A stretch of DNA of 64,000 nucleotides, taken from contig CAJSZV010000024.1 of assembly GCA_910574345.1 (NCBI GenBank), positions 1 through 64,000 on the forward strand, in the 5' to 3' direction. Shown here in pieces: positions 18,003 through 27,184 of this stretch. Origin of the DNA: Clostridiaceae bacterium (GTDB taxonomy: Bacteria > Bacillota > Clostridia > Lachnospirales > Lachnospiraceae). Position 1 is the stretch's first letter, and each line of letters begins with the position of its first letter. Made by a program: the position numbers and the translations under genes. Below the pieces are notes generated by a model. The model was given only the letters and a program-made list of their open reading frames with translations. It did no database searches and was not told where the DNA came from.

Positions 18003-18269
18003 ATGGGGAAAGCAGAGTACCAATGGAATGAGATCGATGAGACAAAACTTACCATTGCAGAGCGCTGCGTCTACAGAATCAGGAGAAAAGCAGTGGAGTT
18101 ATACCAAAAAGGGGACAGCGCAAAGGAGATCTTTCGTGCCACAGGCATGAGTCATACGGAGGTTCTGCGCCTGTGGAACCGGTGCTGCGCCACAGATCCC
18201 AAAACCGGGGAGTGCTGCGGCTATGAAGCTCTGGTGCCGAAGTCAAAGATAAAGAAGTTTATCCGCTAG
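18003..18269 (+). CDS. small helix-turn-helix protein, possibly a transposase N-terminal fragment
   Basis: An 88-residue basic protein starting two bases after the surface-protein stop. Residues about 22-60 (AVELYQKGDSAKEIFRATGM, then SHTEVLRLWNRC) form a clear homeodomain-like HTH of the kind found at the N-terminus of Mu/TniA-like transposases and in resolvase-type regulators. The final GYEALVPKSKIKKF also recalls the linker after such a domain. No catalytic domain follows; the stop lies inside the convergent AraC gene (11-bp overlap). It could be a small DNA-binding protein of the operon or a leftover of a longer gene. I do not know its function. Confidence 0.6.
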   Translation: MGKAEYQWNEIDETKLTIAERCVYRIRRKAVELYQKGDSAKEIFRATGMSHTEVLRLWNRCCATDPKTGECCGYEALVPKSKIKKFIR

Positions 18270-19143
18270 AACGGTCCGGATACTGTGACGGCCGCATTCC
18301 CATGAGCTGACAAAACGTGTTGGAAAAGTGATTGGGGTTTGAAAATCCAACCTCCCTGGAGATCTGGGTAATGGTCATATTCCGCTCTTTGAGAAGCATG
18401 GCCGCATATTCCATTTTGCATCTTAAGATATACTCCTTTGGGGACTGGCCCAGGCCAGAGGTAAATATCTTGTACAGATAGCTTTCGCTGACGCCGCAGG
18501 CATGGCTTACCTGGGAGACCAAAAGCGGTTCCCGCACGTTGGCGGCAATATAGCTGGTTGCCTTGTTGAGAAGAAGATCGGTGCCGTGCACGGGTTTGCG
18601 GGACTTAAGCTCACAGGGATTAAAATCTTTTCTGCGGAGCAGTTCCATAATAAGAAGCATAAAGTAACTGTGGACCTTGTGATAATATCCCGGATGCTGG
18701 CTGGCGCACTCTTCTTCAATGGTGCGGAAATAGAATTCCACAGGGGAATGCAGGGCGTGGAATACCCGTATCTTTAACGAGGTCTCCATCATGGGGATAA
18801 AGTTCTGCTCTTCATGATGAGGGTGGACCTGAAAATACAGATAGAGAAATTCCGGAAGGAGATGATCGTCTAAGCTGGAGGCATTGTAAATGGTATTGGG
18901 GGGTGTGTAAAGCACATCCCCTTTTTTAAGTATCATGGAGGTGTCATGAATCTCATAGCGGACGGACCCGCAGATGACATAAATGATTCGATGGTAAGGC
19001 AGGGTCGTGTTCCTGGCGGCACGGGGGCCGGAGGAGCGGAAGCAGCCGAAGGAGACCAGGGAGAGCTGGTACTTTTTGAGTTCCATGGACAGGGCGTCTT
19101 CGGTGAGGGCAGGGAGGAAGCTGAAATATGTTTGACGGGGCAT
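18259..19143 (-). CDS. AraC-family transcriptional regulator
   Basis: A 294-residue protein. The start at 19143 is chosen because AAAGGAG lies just upstream; the frame continues to 19233 but has no ribosome site there. An N-terminal cupin sensing domain (LPYHRIIYVICGSVRYEIHD, in pieces, and LKKGDVLYTPPNTIYN) is followed by two HTH motifs (LLVSQVSHACGVSESYLYKIF and ITQISREVGFSNPNHFSNTF, about 215-280). It is divergent from the FAD/FMN reductase lipoprotein gene, its likely target, with 118 bp between the starts. Confidence 0.85.
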   Translation of the reverse strand: MPRQTYFSFLPALTEDALSMELKKYQLSLVSFGCFRSSGPRAARNTTLPYHRIIYVICGSVRYEIHDTSMILKKGDVLYTPPNTIYNASSLDDHLLPEFLYLYFQVHPHHEEQNFIPMMETSLKIRVFHALHSPVEFYFRTIEEECASQHPGYYHKVHSYFMLLIMELLRRKDFNPCELKSRKPVHGTDLLLNKATSYIAANVREPLLVSQVSHACGVSESYLYKIFTSGLGQSPKEYILRCKMEYAAMLLKERNMTITQISREVGFSNPNHFSNTFCQLMGMRPSQYPDRSSG

Positions 19144-19196
19144 GGGAGTCTCCTTTTGACTGGAATGATTTTTGTATAAATTATATTGAAAACCGT

Positions 19197-19225
19197 ATGA
19201 CTTTATTTTACAGGAAATATATAAT
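19197..19225 (+). promoter_or_regulatory. promoter of the flavin reductase lipoprotein gene
   Basis: ATGACT (19197-19202) and TATAAT (19220-19225) with a 17-bp spacer lie 37 bp before the start codon, in the gap shared with the AraC gene. Confidence 0.5.
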
Positions 19226-19261
19226 AAAGACAAGAAATTTTTAAATAAGGGAGGATTTTTT

Positions 19262-21289
19262 ATGAAGAAACATGTTTTGGCAGTGACGCTGGCAGCGGCG
19301 CTGGTTCTTGGCGGCTGTTCGTCAGGCGCTTCATCTCAGCAGACCACAGAAGCGCAGAAGGAAACGACTGCAAAAGCCCAGACCACAGAGACTCAGGCGG
19401 AGACAGAGGAAGAGGAAGAGACCGGGAAGGCGCCGGAGGAAGTTTTGTCTTATGATGAGGTGAAAGAAGCGGACGTGGTGATCGTGGGAGCAGGAGGAGC
19501 CGGGCTGTCTGCAGCCATAGCGGCAGCCGATGAAGGGGCCGAGAGTATTATTGTCGTGGAAAAGCTTGGCAAGACCGGAGGCTCTTTAAACTTTACCAGC
19601 GGTTCCATGTCAGGAGCAATGACCGTGATTCAGGAGCTGGATGGGATTGAGGATACAAAGGAATCTTACATTGAGGATATCATGTCCAACGGCGCAGGAC
19701 TGGGCAACCGGGAGTTGATTGAGATTTTTGTGGACGAGGACGTGGATGCCATAGAGTGGCTGTGGAATCATGGTCTCAGTGAGTATACCTTTTCCGAACA
19801 AAACGGCAAAAAGAGCGTGTTTGCACCAGAACATCAGCTTTATTCCGTTCAGAGAACGTATAAGCCCAAGGCCATGGATCCGGCTAATTATAAATCAGCG
19901 GTTCATGAGATTTTGGATAAAGAGATAGCCGGGTATGACAATATTACCATTGATTATTACACGGAAGTGACAGAGCTTTTGGGCAATGAAAAAGGGCAGG
20001 TTCTGACAGCCGTAGGCTATAACAGCGACAGTAAAAAGACTGTGTGCTACCAGGCGAAAAAGGGCATTATCATGGCTACCGGCGGTTATTCCGGCAATCC
20101 GAAAATGATGGGCGAGTACGCAGTCCACGGAGACAAATATCTGGTAGGCGGTGCGGACAGCGCCGACGGCAGGGGAATCCGCATCATGCAGACTGTGGGT
20201 GCGGCGGTGGATCAGGAGAAGCTCTCTTACATTCCTACCTTTCCCATGGGTCTGGAGTTTGCTCCGGGCAAAGGCGCCATCGGCGATGTGTATATGTGGA
20301 AGGCCGGCGGCATCTATGTGAATCAGGAAGGAAAACGGTTCATCAATGAAACTCTGGATGAGGTGGTGCCCAGAGAGACTGCCTTGGAGGAGCAGACCGA
20401 TGCAGTGCAGTATAATATCTTTACAGACAAGATTATTGAAGATCTGAAAGCAGGAGGCGCTGCTTTCATGTGGGATTACTATTATGAGCCGGACAACGGC
20501 ATAGGCCATAAACTGGTTCAGTCGGCGGATACTTTGGAAGAACTGGCCGGTATCATTGGTGTTCCCGCTGACGCCTTGGTCGAAACCGTTAACGCTTACA
20601 ACAAGGCCGTGGAGGAAGGCAAAACCGACGAGTTCGGAAGAGATTTCAGCAATACGCCTACGGCCTACAGTGTGGCGGTGAATAAGATTGAAGGGGATAA
20701 GTATTATGCGGTGCCCATCAAGGCTCTGGTTGTCATGACTCTGGGCGGCGTCACGATCAACAATGATATGCAGGTAGTGGACGAGGCAGGAAACGCCATC
20801 CCTGGTTTATATGCGGCCGGAGAGGTCGTAGGAGGAATCTGGGGGAAATTCGTATCCGGCGGTACAGGGGTTATGGGTCCCGTTGCCTTTGGACGGATTA
20901 CGGGGCGCAATGTAGTGAATATGGAACCGGCAGAGGGACAGCCTGTGAAGGAAGCCTCCTTTGTCTTAAAGGAAGAGCTGTTTGAGAAGAAAGAGGCCGC
21001 TGGAGAAAAGTATGACATGAGCGGCATTAATGACGGCACTTATGAGGCAGTTGTGGATGGACAAAACGGGGATATGACCGTTCAGGTGGTTGTGGCGGAA
21101 GGAAAGATCAGTGAAGTGACTGTGGTGAGCAGCCACGAGACGGAAAATATCGCAGCCCCTGCCATAGAGAAGGTTCCCGCAGCCATTGTGGAACAGAACA
21201 GTCCTGATGTGGACGGTGTGACGGGAGCCACCCTTACCAGCGGAAGAATTATGGAAGCGGTTAAACAGTGCCTTGATCAGGCAAAATAA
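19262..21289 (+). CDS. extracellular FAD/FMN fumarate-reductase-like lipoprotein
   Basis: A 675-residue flavoprotein. The signal peptide ends in the lipobox LVLGGC (Cys19), so the protein is anchored on the outer face of the membrane after a Thr/Glu-rich linker. The FAD_binding_2 domain starts with ADVVIVGAGGAGLSAAIAA (about 74-92) and ends with YAAGEVVGGIWGKFVSGGTG. The C-terminal FMN_bind domain (about 590-675) contains DGVTGATLTS, the threonine site to which ApbE-type transferases attach FMN covalently. Such exported flavoproteins reduce fumarate, urocanate or related enoates using electrons from an extracytosolic flavin/quinone chain. The electron acceptor is unknown; there is no heme-binding CXXCH. 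Regulated probably by the divergent AraC gene; a strong terminator follows. Confidence 0.85.
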   Translation: MKKHVLAVTLAAALVLGGCSSGASSQQTTEAQKETTAKAQTTETQAETEEEEETGKAPEEVLSYDEVKEADVVIVGAGGAGLSAAIAAADEGAESIIVVEKLGKTGGSLNFTSGSMSGAMTVIQELDGIEDTKESYIEDIMSNGAGLGNRELIEIFVDEDVDAIEWLWNHGLSEYTFSEQNGKKSVFAPEHQLYSVQRTYKPKAMDPANYKSAVHEILDKEIAGYDNITIDYYTEVTELLGNEKGQVLTAVGYNSDSKKTVCYQAKKGIIMATGGYSGNPKMMGEYAVHGDKYLVGGADSADGRGIRIMQTVGAAVDQEKLSYIPTFPMGLEFAPGKGAIGDVYMWKAGGIYVNQEGKRFINETLDEVVPRETALEEQTDAVQYNIFTDKIIEDLKAGGAAFMWDYYYEPDNGIGHKLVQSADTLEELAGIIGVPADALVETVNAYNKAVEEGKTDEFGRDFSNTPTAYSVAVNKIEGDKYYAVPIKALVVMTLGGVTINNDMQVVDEAGNAIPGLYAAGEVVGGIWGKFVSGGTGVMGPVAFGRITGRNVVNMEPAEGQPVKEASFVLKEELFEKKEAAGEKYDMSGINDGTYEAVVDGQNGDMTVQVVVAEGKISEVTVVSSHETENIAAPAIEKVPAAIVEQNSPDVDGVTGATLTSGRIMEAVKQCLDQAK

Positions 21290-21303
21290 GACCACAGCAT
21301 AGA

Positions 21304-21350
21304 AAAGAGGATGGGTCAGATTTCTTTAAGAAACCTGACCCATCCTCTTT
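21304..21350 (+). terminator. intrinsic terminator after the flavin reductase gene
   Basis: Perfect 16-bp stem (21304-21319 with 21335-21350) whose loop itself pairs further (TTTCTT with AAGAAA). A T-containing tract follows. It closes the single-gene unit. Confidence 0.9.
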
Positions 21351-21472
21351 CTTGTGTTTTCAGGGAAGGCATATTATAATAGAATAAAAGAATTAGTGGT
21401 AAATTCCCGCTTTTGGAAATATAATATAGATAAGGACTTTATGGGGCAGTAAAAAATGAGGAGGGGAGAGGT

Positions 21473-22483
21473 TTGACCATCAGAGAATCTATGGAGCAGT
21501 TAGAGGAACAGTATTTAAGTCCATATGCCGCTCTGAGTAAAAATACATTGGGAAGGGATAAGAAGGAGACGCTGTGTGACATCCGGCCGGAGTATCAGAG
21601 GGACCGGGACCGGATTCTGCACTGCAAGTCATTTCGCAGGCTGAAACATAAGACTCAGGTGTTTTTGGCGCCGGAGGGGGATCATTACCGGACCCGCCTG
21701 ACTCACACTCTGGAGGTGGCTCAGATTGCCAGGACTATCGCCAAGTCTTTGCGGATGAACGAAAGTCTGGCGGAGGCCATTGCACTGGGACATGATTTAG
21801 GGCATACGCCTTTCGGCCATTCCGGAGAAAGTATTCTTGATAAGCTCTGTGAGGACGGGTTTGCTCACTATCAGCAGAGTGTCCGTGTGGTGGAAGTGCT
21901 GGAGAAAGACGGACAGGGTCTGAATCTGACCAAAGAGGTGCGGGACGGAATCCTCAATCACAGAACCAGCGGCCATCCATCCACCTTAGAAGGGTGTATT
22001 GTGCGGCTTTCCGACAAGATCGCCTATATTAACCATGATATCGACGATGCCATACGAGCCAGGATCTTTAAGGAGGAGGATCTGCCCCGTGAGTACACGG
22101 ATATCTTAGGGCACAGTGTGAGGGAACGGCTCAATACCATGATTCACGATATTATTGAGAACAGCCTTGAAAAGCCTGAGATCGTCATGTCCCCTTCCAT
22201 GGAGAAGGCCATGAAGGAGCTGCGGGCCTGGATGTTTGCCCACGTGTACAGCGGGAGCGTGGCAAAGGAGGAGGAAGGAAAGGCCCAGCGGATGCTGGAA
22301 TTTCTATATGAATACTATTTGAAAGATACAGATGCCCTGCCCCGGGAATACTTAGAGCTCATGGAGCAGAGGGGAGAAAAGAGGGAACGGATCGTGTGCG
22401 ACTATATTGCGGGCATGAGCGACCGCTATGCCATTGATATGTTCGAACAGCTCTTCGTGCCCAAGGCATGGAAGGCGCTGTAG
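21473..22483 (+). CDS. dgt: deoxyguanosinetriphosphate triphosphohydrolase-like protein
   Basis: A 336-residue HD-domain enzyme that hydrolyses dNTPs to nucleoside plus triphosphate, controlling nucleotide pools. The HD metal residues are visible: H in RTRLTHTLEVAQIAR (about residue 76), HD in ALGHDLGHTPFGHSGE (about 106-121) and D in LSDKIAYINHDIDDA. A TTG start at 21473 is used, placed after GGGGAGAGG; no ATG gives the full N-terminus. It is the first gene of the dnaG-rpoD block, the usual clostridial order. Confidence 0.88.
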   Translation: MTIRESMEQLEEQYLSPYAALSKNTLGRDKKETLCDIRPEYQRDRDRILHCKSFRRLKHKTQVFLAPEGDHYRTRLTHTLEVAQIARTIAKSLRMNESLAEAIALGHDLGHTPFGHSGESILDKLCEDGFAHYQQSVRVVEVLEKDGQGLNLTKEVRDGILNHRTSGHPSTLEGCIVRLSDKIAYINHDIDDAIRARIFKEEDLPREYTDILGHSVRERLNTMIHDIIENSLEKPEIVMSPSMEKAMKELRAWMFAHVYSGSVAKEEEGKAQRMLEFLYEYYLKDTDALPREYLELMEQRGEKRERIVCDYIAGMSDRYAIDMFEQLFVPKAWKAL

Positions 22484-22561
22484 GGGAAAGAAAGATGAGA
22501 AGCATTTCTCAGGCGTCTGTCTGCGATCTTTCAGGCGCCGTTACAAAAGCAGGAGGACCTT

Positions 22562-24331
22562 ATGTTTTACCCGGAAGAAATCGTAGAAGAAGTGAGATCA
22601 AAAGTCGACATTGTAGATATCGTATCGGGATATGTAAAGCTCCAGAAAAAGGGCAGCAACTACTTCGGATTGTGTCCTTTTCATAATGAGAAGTCGCCCT
22701 CTTTTTCTGTGGCGCCGGGGAAGCAGATCTATTACTGCTTTGGGTGCGGAGCAGGGGGCAATGCCATTACCTTTCTCATGGAATATGAGAATTATTCCTT
22801 TCCGGAGGCCTTACAGGTGCTGGCGGACAGAGTGGGAGTAACGCTTCCCAAGGAGGAGATGTCAAAGGAGGCCAGGGCCCAGGCGGATCTGCGGGCCTCA
22901 CTTTTGGAGATCAATAAACTGGCGGCAAACTATTTTTATTATCAGTTAAAGCATCCTCAGGGAAGGCTGGGATATGATTACTTAAGGAACCGGCAGCTGA
23001 GCGACGATACTATAAGAAGGTTCGGTCTGGGATTCGCCAGCAAAAGAGGCGACGATCTGTACCGCTTCTTAAGAGAGAAAGGCTATACAGACCAGCTTTT
23101 AAAAGAGACGGGGCTGGTGTCCATCGAAGAGAGAGGGACTCACGACAAGTTCTGGAACCGGGTTATGTTTCCCATTATGGATGTGAACAACCGTGTTATC
23201 GGATTCGGAGGGCGGGTCATGGGAGACGGCGCTCCCAAATACTTAAATTCTCCGGAGACCAGACTTTTTGATAAAAGCCGTAATCTTTACGGCCTGAATT
23301 ATGCAAAGGCTTCCAGGGAGAAATTCTTTTTGATCTGCGAGGGTTATATGGATGTTATCGCCATGCATCAGGCCGGTTTTACCAACGCGGTGGCGTCTTT
23401 AGGCACGGCGTTTACCAAACAGCATGCATCGCTGATCAAGCGGTATACGGATCAGGTGATTCTCACTTATGACAGCGACGATGCAGGCGTGAAAGCGGCC
23501 CTGCGCGCCATTCCCATTCTGAAAGAAGCCGGTGTGTCAGCCAGGGTGCTGAATATGAAGCCGTATAAGGATCCCGATGAGTTTATTAAAAATATGGGAG
23601 CCCACGCATTCAGAGAGAGAATCAATGAGGCCAGGAACAGCTTTTTGTTTGAGATTGACGTGTTAAAGAGAAACTATAATCTGGAAGATCCGGAACAGAA
23701 AACAGGATTTTACAATGCCGCAGCCAGAAAGCTTTTGGAATTTCCGGAAGCTTTGGAACGGGATAACTATATCCAGGCCGTATCCAGGGAGTATTTTATT
23801 AATTACCAGGATTTAAAACAGCTGGTACATAATCTGGGCAGCAGGCTGGGGCCCGTACGGACAGAGGAGAGGAAGCAGGCGGCCTCTTCCTATCAGGAGA
23901 GGAAAAGGGAAAAGGAGGACGGGCCGAAGAAGTCTCAGAGGCTTCTTCTTACCTGGCTTATTGAGAATCCCCGCCTGTTTGACAAGATTGACGGTATCAT
24001 CACGGCAGATGATTTTAAAGAAGATTTGTACCATCAGGTGGCAAAGATGGTTTTTGACGGTCACGCAAAAGGAGAAGTCAGCCCGGCAGGGATACTGAAC
24101 CATTTTATTAATGACGAAGAGCAGTACAAGACCGTGGCTTCCCTCTTTTCTGCAAATCTAAAGGGTTCTTTGACAGATGATGAGTGGAAAAAGGCGTTTT
24201 CGGAGACCGTGATAAAGGTAAAAAAGAACAGTCTGGATGAGGCCAGCAGGACGGCTGCGGATATCGGGCAGCTTCAGGAGATCATTAAGGCCCGGAGCGC
24301 TCTTAAAACATTGCATATTTCCATTGATTAA
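22562..24331 (+). CDS. dnaG: DNA primase
   Basis: A 589-residue primase making RNA primers at the replication fork with DnaB helicase. The CHC2 zinc finger uses Cys38, His41, Cys59 and Cys62 (LCPFH, YCFGCG). The TOPRIM catalytic core shows [13 protein letters not shown] (about 257-269) and [16 protein letters not shown] (about 302-317). A DnaB-binding C-terminal domain follows. AGGAGG precedes the ATG. Confidence 0.97.
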   Translation: MFYPEEIVEEVRSKVDIVDIVSGYVKLQKKGSNYFGLCPFHNEKSPSFSVAPGKQIYYCFGCGAGGNAITFLMEYENYSFPEALQVLADRVGVTLPKEEMSKEARAQADLRASLLEINKLAANYFYYQLKHPQGRLGYDYLRNRQLSDDTIRRFGLGFASKRGDDLYRFLREKGYTDQLLKETGLVSIEERGTHDKFWNRVMFPIMDVNNRVIGFGGRVMGDGAPKYLNSPETRLFDKSRNLYGLNYAKASREKFFLICEGYMDVIAMHQAGFTNAVASLGTAFTKQHASLIKRYTDQVILTYDSDDAGVKAALRAIPILKEAGVSARVLNMKPYKDPDEFIKNMGAHAFRERINEARNSFLFEIDVLKRNYNLEDPEQKTGFYNAAARKLLEFPEALERDNYIQAVSREYFINYQDLKQLVHNLGSRLGPVRTEERKQAASSYQERKREKEDGPKKSQRLLLTWLIENPRLFDKIDGIITADDFKEDLYHQVAKMVFDGHAKGEVSPAGILNHFINDEEQYKTVASLFSANLKGSLTDDEWKKAFSETVIKVKKNSLDEASRTAADIGQLQEIIKARSALKTLHISID

Positions 24332-24369
24332 GGCAACACTATAGGCAGACTACGGAAAGGTTGGACCAT

Positions 24370-25497
24370 ATGGACGAAAAGATATTGGGATTTGACGACA
24401 AGTTGGCACTTCTGCTGGCAGAGGCGAAAAAGAAGAAAAATGTGCTGGAAAATAAAGAGGTTCTGAGCTTTTTTTCAGATGAGACTCTGGACGCAGACAA
24501 GCTGGATAAAATCTATGATTTTCTGGAAGCCAATAAGGTGGATGTCCTGAGGTTGGGCGAGGAGACGGAGATTGATGCAGATCTTTTCGTAGATGATGAG
24601 ATCGACTTGGACCATGAAGAGGAGATTGATCTGGAGAAGATTGATTTGTCAGTGCCGGAGGGAGTGGGAACAGAGGATCCGGTGCGGATGTACTTAAAGG
24701 AGATCGGGAAGATCCCTCTTTTATCTCTGGACGATGAGATCGAACTGGCGAAAAAGATCGAACTGGGGGACGAGGCGGCAAAGAAGGATTTGGCGGAGGC
24801 CAATCTCCGCCTGGTGGTCAGTATTGCCAAGCGGTATGTAGGACGCGGAATGCAGTTTTTGGATCTGATTCAGGAAGGCAATCTGGGGCTTATTAAAGCT
24901 GTGGAGAAATTTGATTATACAAAAGGGTATAAGTTCAGTACCTATGCAACCTGGTGGATCCGCCAGGCCATTACCAGAGCCATCGCGGACCAGGCCCGGA
25001 CCATCCGTATTCCGGTCCATATGGTGGAGACCATTAACCGCCTGATCCGGGTGTCCAGGCAGCTTCTTCAGGAACTGGGGCGGGAGCCCCAGCCGGAGGA
25101 GATCGCAGCCAAGGTGGACATGCCTGTGGAGCGGGTCAGGGAGGTGCTGAAGATCTCTCAGGAGCCGGTGTCTTTGGAGACGCCTATCGGAGAGGAGGAA
25201 GACAGTCATCTGGGGGATTTTATTCAGGACGACCATGTGATGGTGCCTGCGGAGGCGGCGGCATTTACCCTTCTTCACGAACAGCTCATGGAGGTTCTTG
25301 AGACTTTGACAGACAGGGAACAGAAGGTGTTAAAGCTCCGGTTCGGCCTGGAGGACGGAAGACCCAGGACTTTGGAGGAAGTGGGAAAAGAGTTTAACGT
25401 GACCAGGGAGCGGATCCGGCAGATTGAGGCCAAGGCTCTCAGAAAGCTGCGCCACCCCAGCCGCAGCAAGAAGCTGAAAGATTATCTGGATGTGTAA
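24370..25497 (+). CDS. rpoD: primary RNA polymerase sigma factor (SigA/RpoD)
   Basis: A 375-residue group 1 sigma-70 factor. The start ATG at 24370 is preferred over the in-frame TTG at 24361, which touches the ribosome site. Region 1.2 begins at [14 protein letters not shown]; region 2 contains [20 protein letters not shown] (core binding and -10 recognition); region 4 has the -35 reading [22 protein letters not shown] near the C-terminus. The acidic N-terminal region 1.1 is present. Downstream order trmK then NIF3-like is the classical Firmicute arrangement. Confidence 0.97.
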   Translation: MDEKILGFDDKLALLLAEAKKKKNVLENKEVLSFFSDETLDADKLDKIYDFLEANKVDVLRLGEETEIDADLFVDDEIDLDHEEEIDLEKIDLSVPEGVGTEDPVRMYLKEIGKIPLLSLDDEIELAKKIELGDEAAKKDLAEANLRLVVSIAKRYVGRGMQFLDLIQEGNLGLIKAVEKFDYTKGYKFSTYATWWIRQAITRAIADQARTIRIPVHMVETINRLIRVSRQLLQELGREPQPEEIAAKVDMPVERVREVLKISQEPVSLETPIGEEEDSHLGDFIQDDHVMVPAEAAAFTLLHEQLMEVLETLTDREQKVLKLRFGLEDGRPRTLEEVGKEFNVTRERIRQIEAKALRKLRHPSRSKKLKDYLDV

Positions 25498-25536
25498 GGG
25501 ACAGAACAGACGGTAAACAGGAAGGGGAGAGGGACC

Positions 25537-26289
25537 ATAAAACTATCAAAGCGGCTGGAGACCGTGGCTTCCTTTGTGGAGAAAGGAAGCAGGATCGCTG
25601 ATGTGGGAACGGACCACGGATATATTCCTATTGTGCTTATGGAGCGGGGACAGGCGTCAGGAGCCATCGCCATGGATGTGGGCGCCGGTCCTCTGGAGAG
25701 GGCCAGGGAACATATCAGGGAAAGACAGCTTGAAAGCACAATAGAGACCAGGCTCTGCGACGGGGTGAGATGTCTGGCGCCGGAGGAGGCCGACACGGTG
25801 ATCATAGCCGGCATGGGCGGAGAACTGGTGATACATATTATGGGAGAGGGAAGCCACCTGTGGGATTCTGTAAAGCACTGGATTTTGTCTCCCCAGTCAG
25901 AGCTTGATAAAGTCCGCAGATTCTTGGACGACCATGGATTTGCCATTGCAAAAGAGGACATGGTGGAGGAAGACGGGAAATATTATACGGTAATGGACAT
26001 TGAGAGAGAGACGGGGGAAGGCAGGAGAAGCGAAACAGGGGGAGTCTGGGACAGCCCTGCTGAGGAGGGAGACGGCAAAAGGGAGGAAGAACTGCGGGAG
26101 GCCAAGTACCTCTTCGGGCCAAGGCTTATAGAGGAGAAACATCCGGTTTTGATGGAATTCTTAAAGAAAGAGGAAAGGGTTCTTGAGAATATTATAGAGG
26201 GGCTTAAGGAGCAGGAAAGTCTTCGGGCCTTTGACCGGAAAAAGGAATTGGAACAGAGACTTTCATGGGTAAGGCGAGCCATGGAGTGA
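25537..26289 (+). CDS. trmK: tRNA (adenine(22)-N1)-methyltransferase, apparent ATA start
   Basis: A SAM-dependent class I methyltransferase that makes m1A22 in tRNA. The conserved N-terminus KLSKRLETVASFV and motif I, ADVGTDHGYIPI, are in one frame. The only ATG/GTG/TTG-type start in this frame is a GTG at 25564, inside the conserved N-terminus. Ten bases after AGGGGAG (25522-25528), at 25537, stands ATA where relatives have ATG-AAA-(Leu). No start codon of any usual type occurs between the rpoD stop and 25564. From ATA the protein has 250 residues, the normal family size, with a helical tail at the C-terminus. Either AUA is used as a rare start, or GTG 25564 gives a shortened protein. Confidence 0.85.
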   Translation: MKLSKRLETVASFVEKGSRIADVGTDHGYIPIVLMERGQASGAIAMDVGAGPLERAREHIRERQLESTIETRLCDGVRCLAPEEADTVIIAGMGGELVIHIMGEGSHLWDSVKHWILSPQSELDKVRRFLDDHGFAIAKEDMVEEDGKYYTVMDIERETGEGRRSETGGVWDSPAEEGDGKREEELREAKYLFGPRLIEEKHPVLMEFLKKEERVLENIIEGLKEQESLRAFDRKKELEQRLSWVRRAME

Positions 26290-26328
26290 GATTTTTTACA
26301 AAAAAGAAAAGGAGATGAGGCGGATAAC

Positions 26329-27132
26329 ATGAGATGCAGTGAGATGATGGACCTGTTTGAAAGGCTGGCGCCGGCGGACCGGGCCTGCTCCTGGGATAAT
26401 CCGGGGCTTTTGGCAGGAAGAGCCGAAAAGGAAGTGACGAAGGTATTGACTGCGCTGGACGCCACGGACCAGGTGGTGGAACTGGCCGTGAAGGAGGGCT
26501 GTGACCTTTTGCTGACCCACCATCCCCTGATTTTTCAGCCCCTTAAGAAAGTCAATGACCAGGATTTTATTGGGCGGAGGATCGTGAAGCTGATTCAGGC
26601 GGATATCTGCTGTTATGCCATGCATACGAATTTCGACAGTGCTGCGGGGGGCATGGCGGATCTGGCAGCCGGACTTCTGGGCCTTAAGAAGGAAGGCCCT
26701 TTGGAGGTTATGGGACAGCAGCCGGATACCGGAGAGCCTTATGGAATCGGCGCCTTTGGGGAACTGGCTCATCCTGAGACATTAAAGGAGCTTGCTCTCA
26801 GGGTAAAAGAACGGTTCGGACTTCCCTTTGTCAATGTATACGGGGCGGAGAGAGAAAGTGAGATGATCACCAGAGCGGCTGTCTGTCCCGGCTCAGGAAA
26901 AGGCATGAGCGGCGCTGCCGTGGCGGCAGGGGCGCAGGTGCTGATCACAGGGGACATAGGCCATCATGACGGGATTGACGCTGTGGCCCAGGGGCTCTGC
27001 ATCATTGACGGCGGTCATTATGGGCTGGAACATATTTTTATGGATTTTATGGAGGGATATCTGAAGGAGCAGGGAAAGGGAGAACTGATAATCATCAAAG
27101 CACCGGCAGCCTGTCCGGTGAAAGCGTGGTAG
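26329..27132 (+). CDS. NIF3/DUF34-family dinuclear metal protein (YqfO-like)
   Basis: A 267-residue NIF3 protein forming hexameric toroids with a two-metal site. Metal ligands are seen in LLLTHHPLIF (about residues 61-70), AMHTNFD and near the C-terminus GDIGHHD and DGGHYGLEH. It lacks the PII-like insertion of longer YqfO forms. Often annotated as a GTP cyclohydrolase 1 type 2 homolog, but the reaction is unsettled. Its place just after trmK is conserved in Firmicutes. Confidence 0.9.
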   Translation: MRCSEMMDLFERLAPADRACSWDNPGLLAGRAEKEVTKVLTALDATDQVVELAVKEGCDLLLTHHPLIFQPLKKVNDQDFIGRRIVKLIQADICCYAMHTNFDSAAGGMADLAAGLLGLKKEGPLEVMGQQPDTGEPYGIGAFGELAHPETLKELALRVKERFGLPFVNVYGAERESEMITRAAVCPGSGKGMSGAAVAAGAQVLITGDIGHHDGIDAVAQGLCIIDGGHYGLEHIFMDFMEGYLKEQGKGELIIIKAPAACPVKAW

Positions 27133-27184
27133 GCTGCATATGGCCAGTGGCCGGAAAAGATAAAATCATGAAGGAGGATTTGTC

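Noticed and set aside
16588-18045. 485-residue minus-strand frame over the GLUG protein gene
   Set aside because: Composition is the mirror of repeat-rich coding sequence; no start signal or domain.
22468-22686. Short plus-strand frame across the dgt-dnaG junction
   Set aside because: Overlaps dnaG's conserved start in another frame and has no ribosome site of its own.
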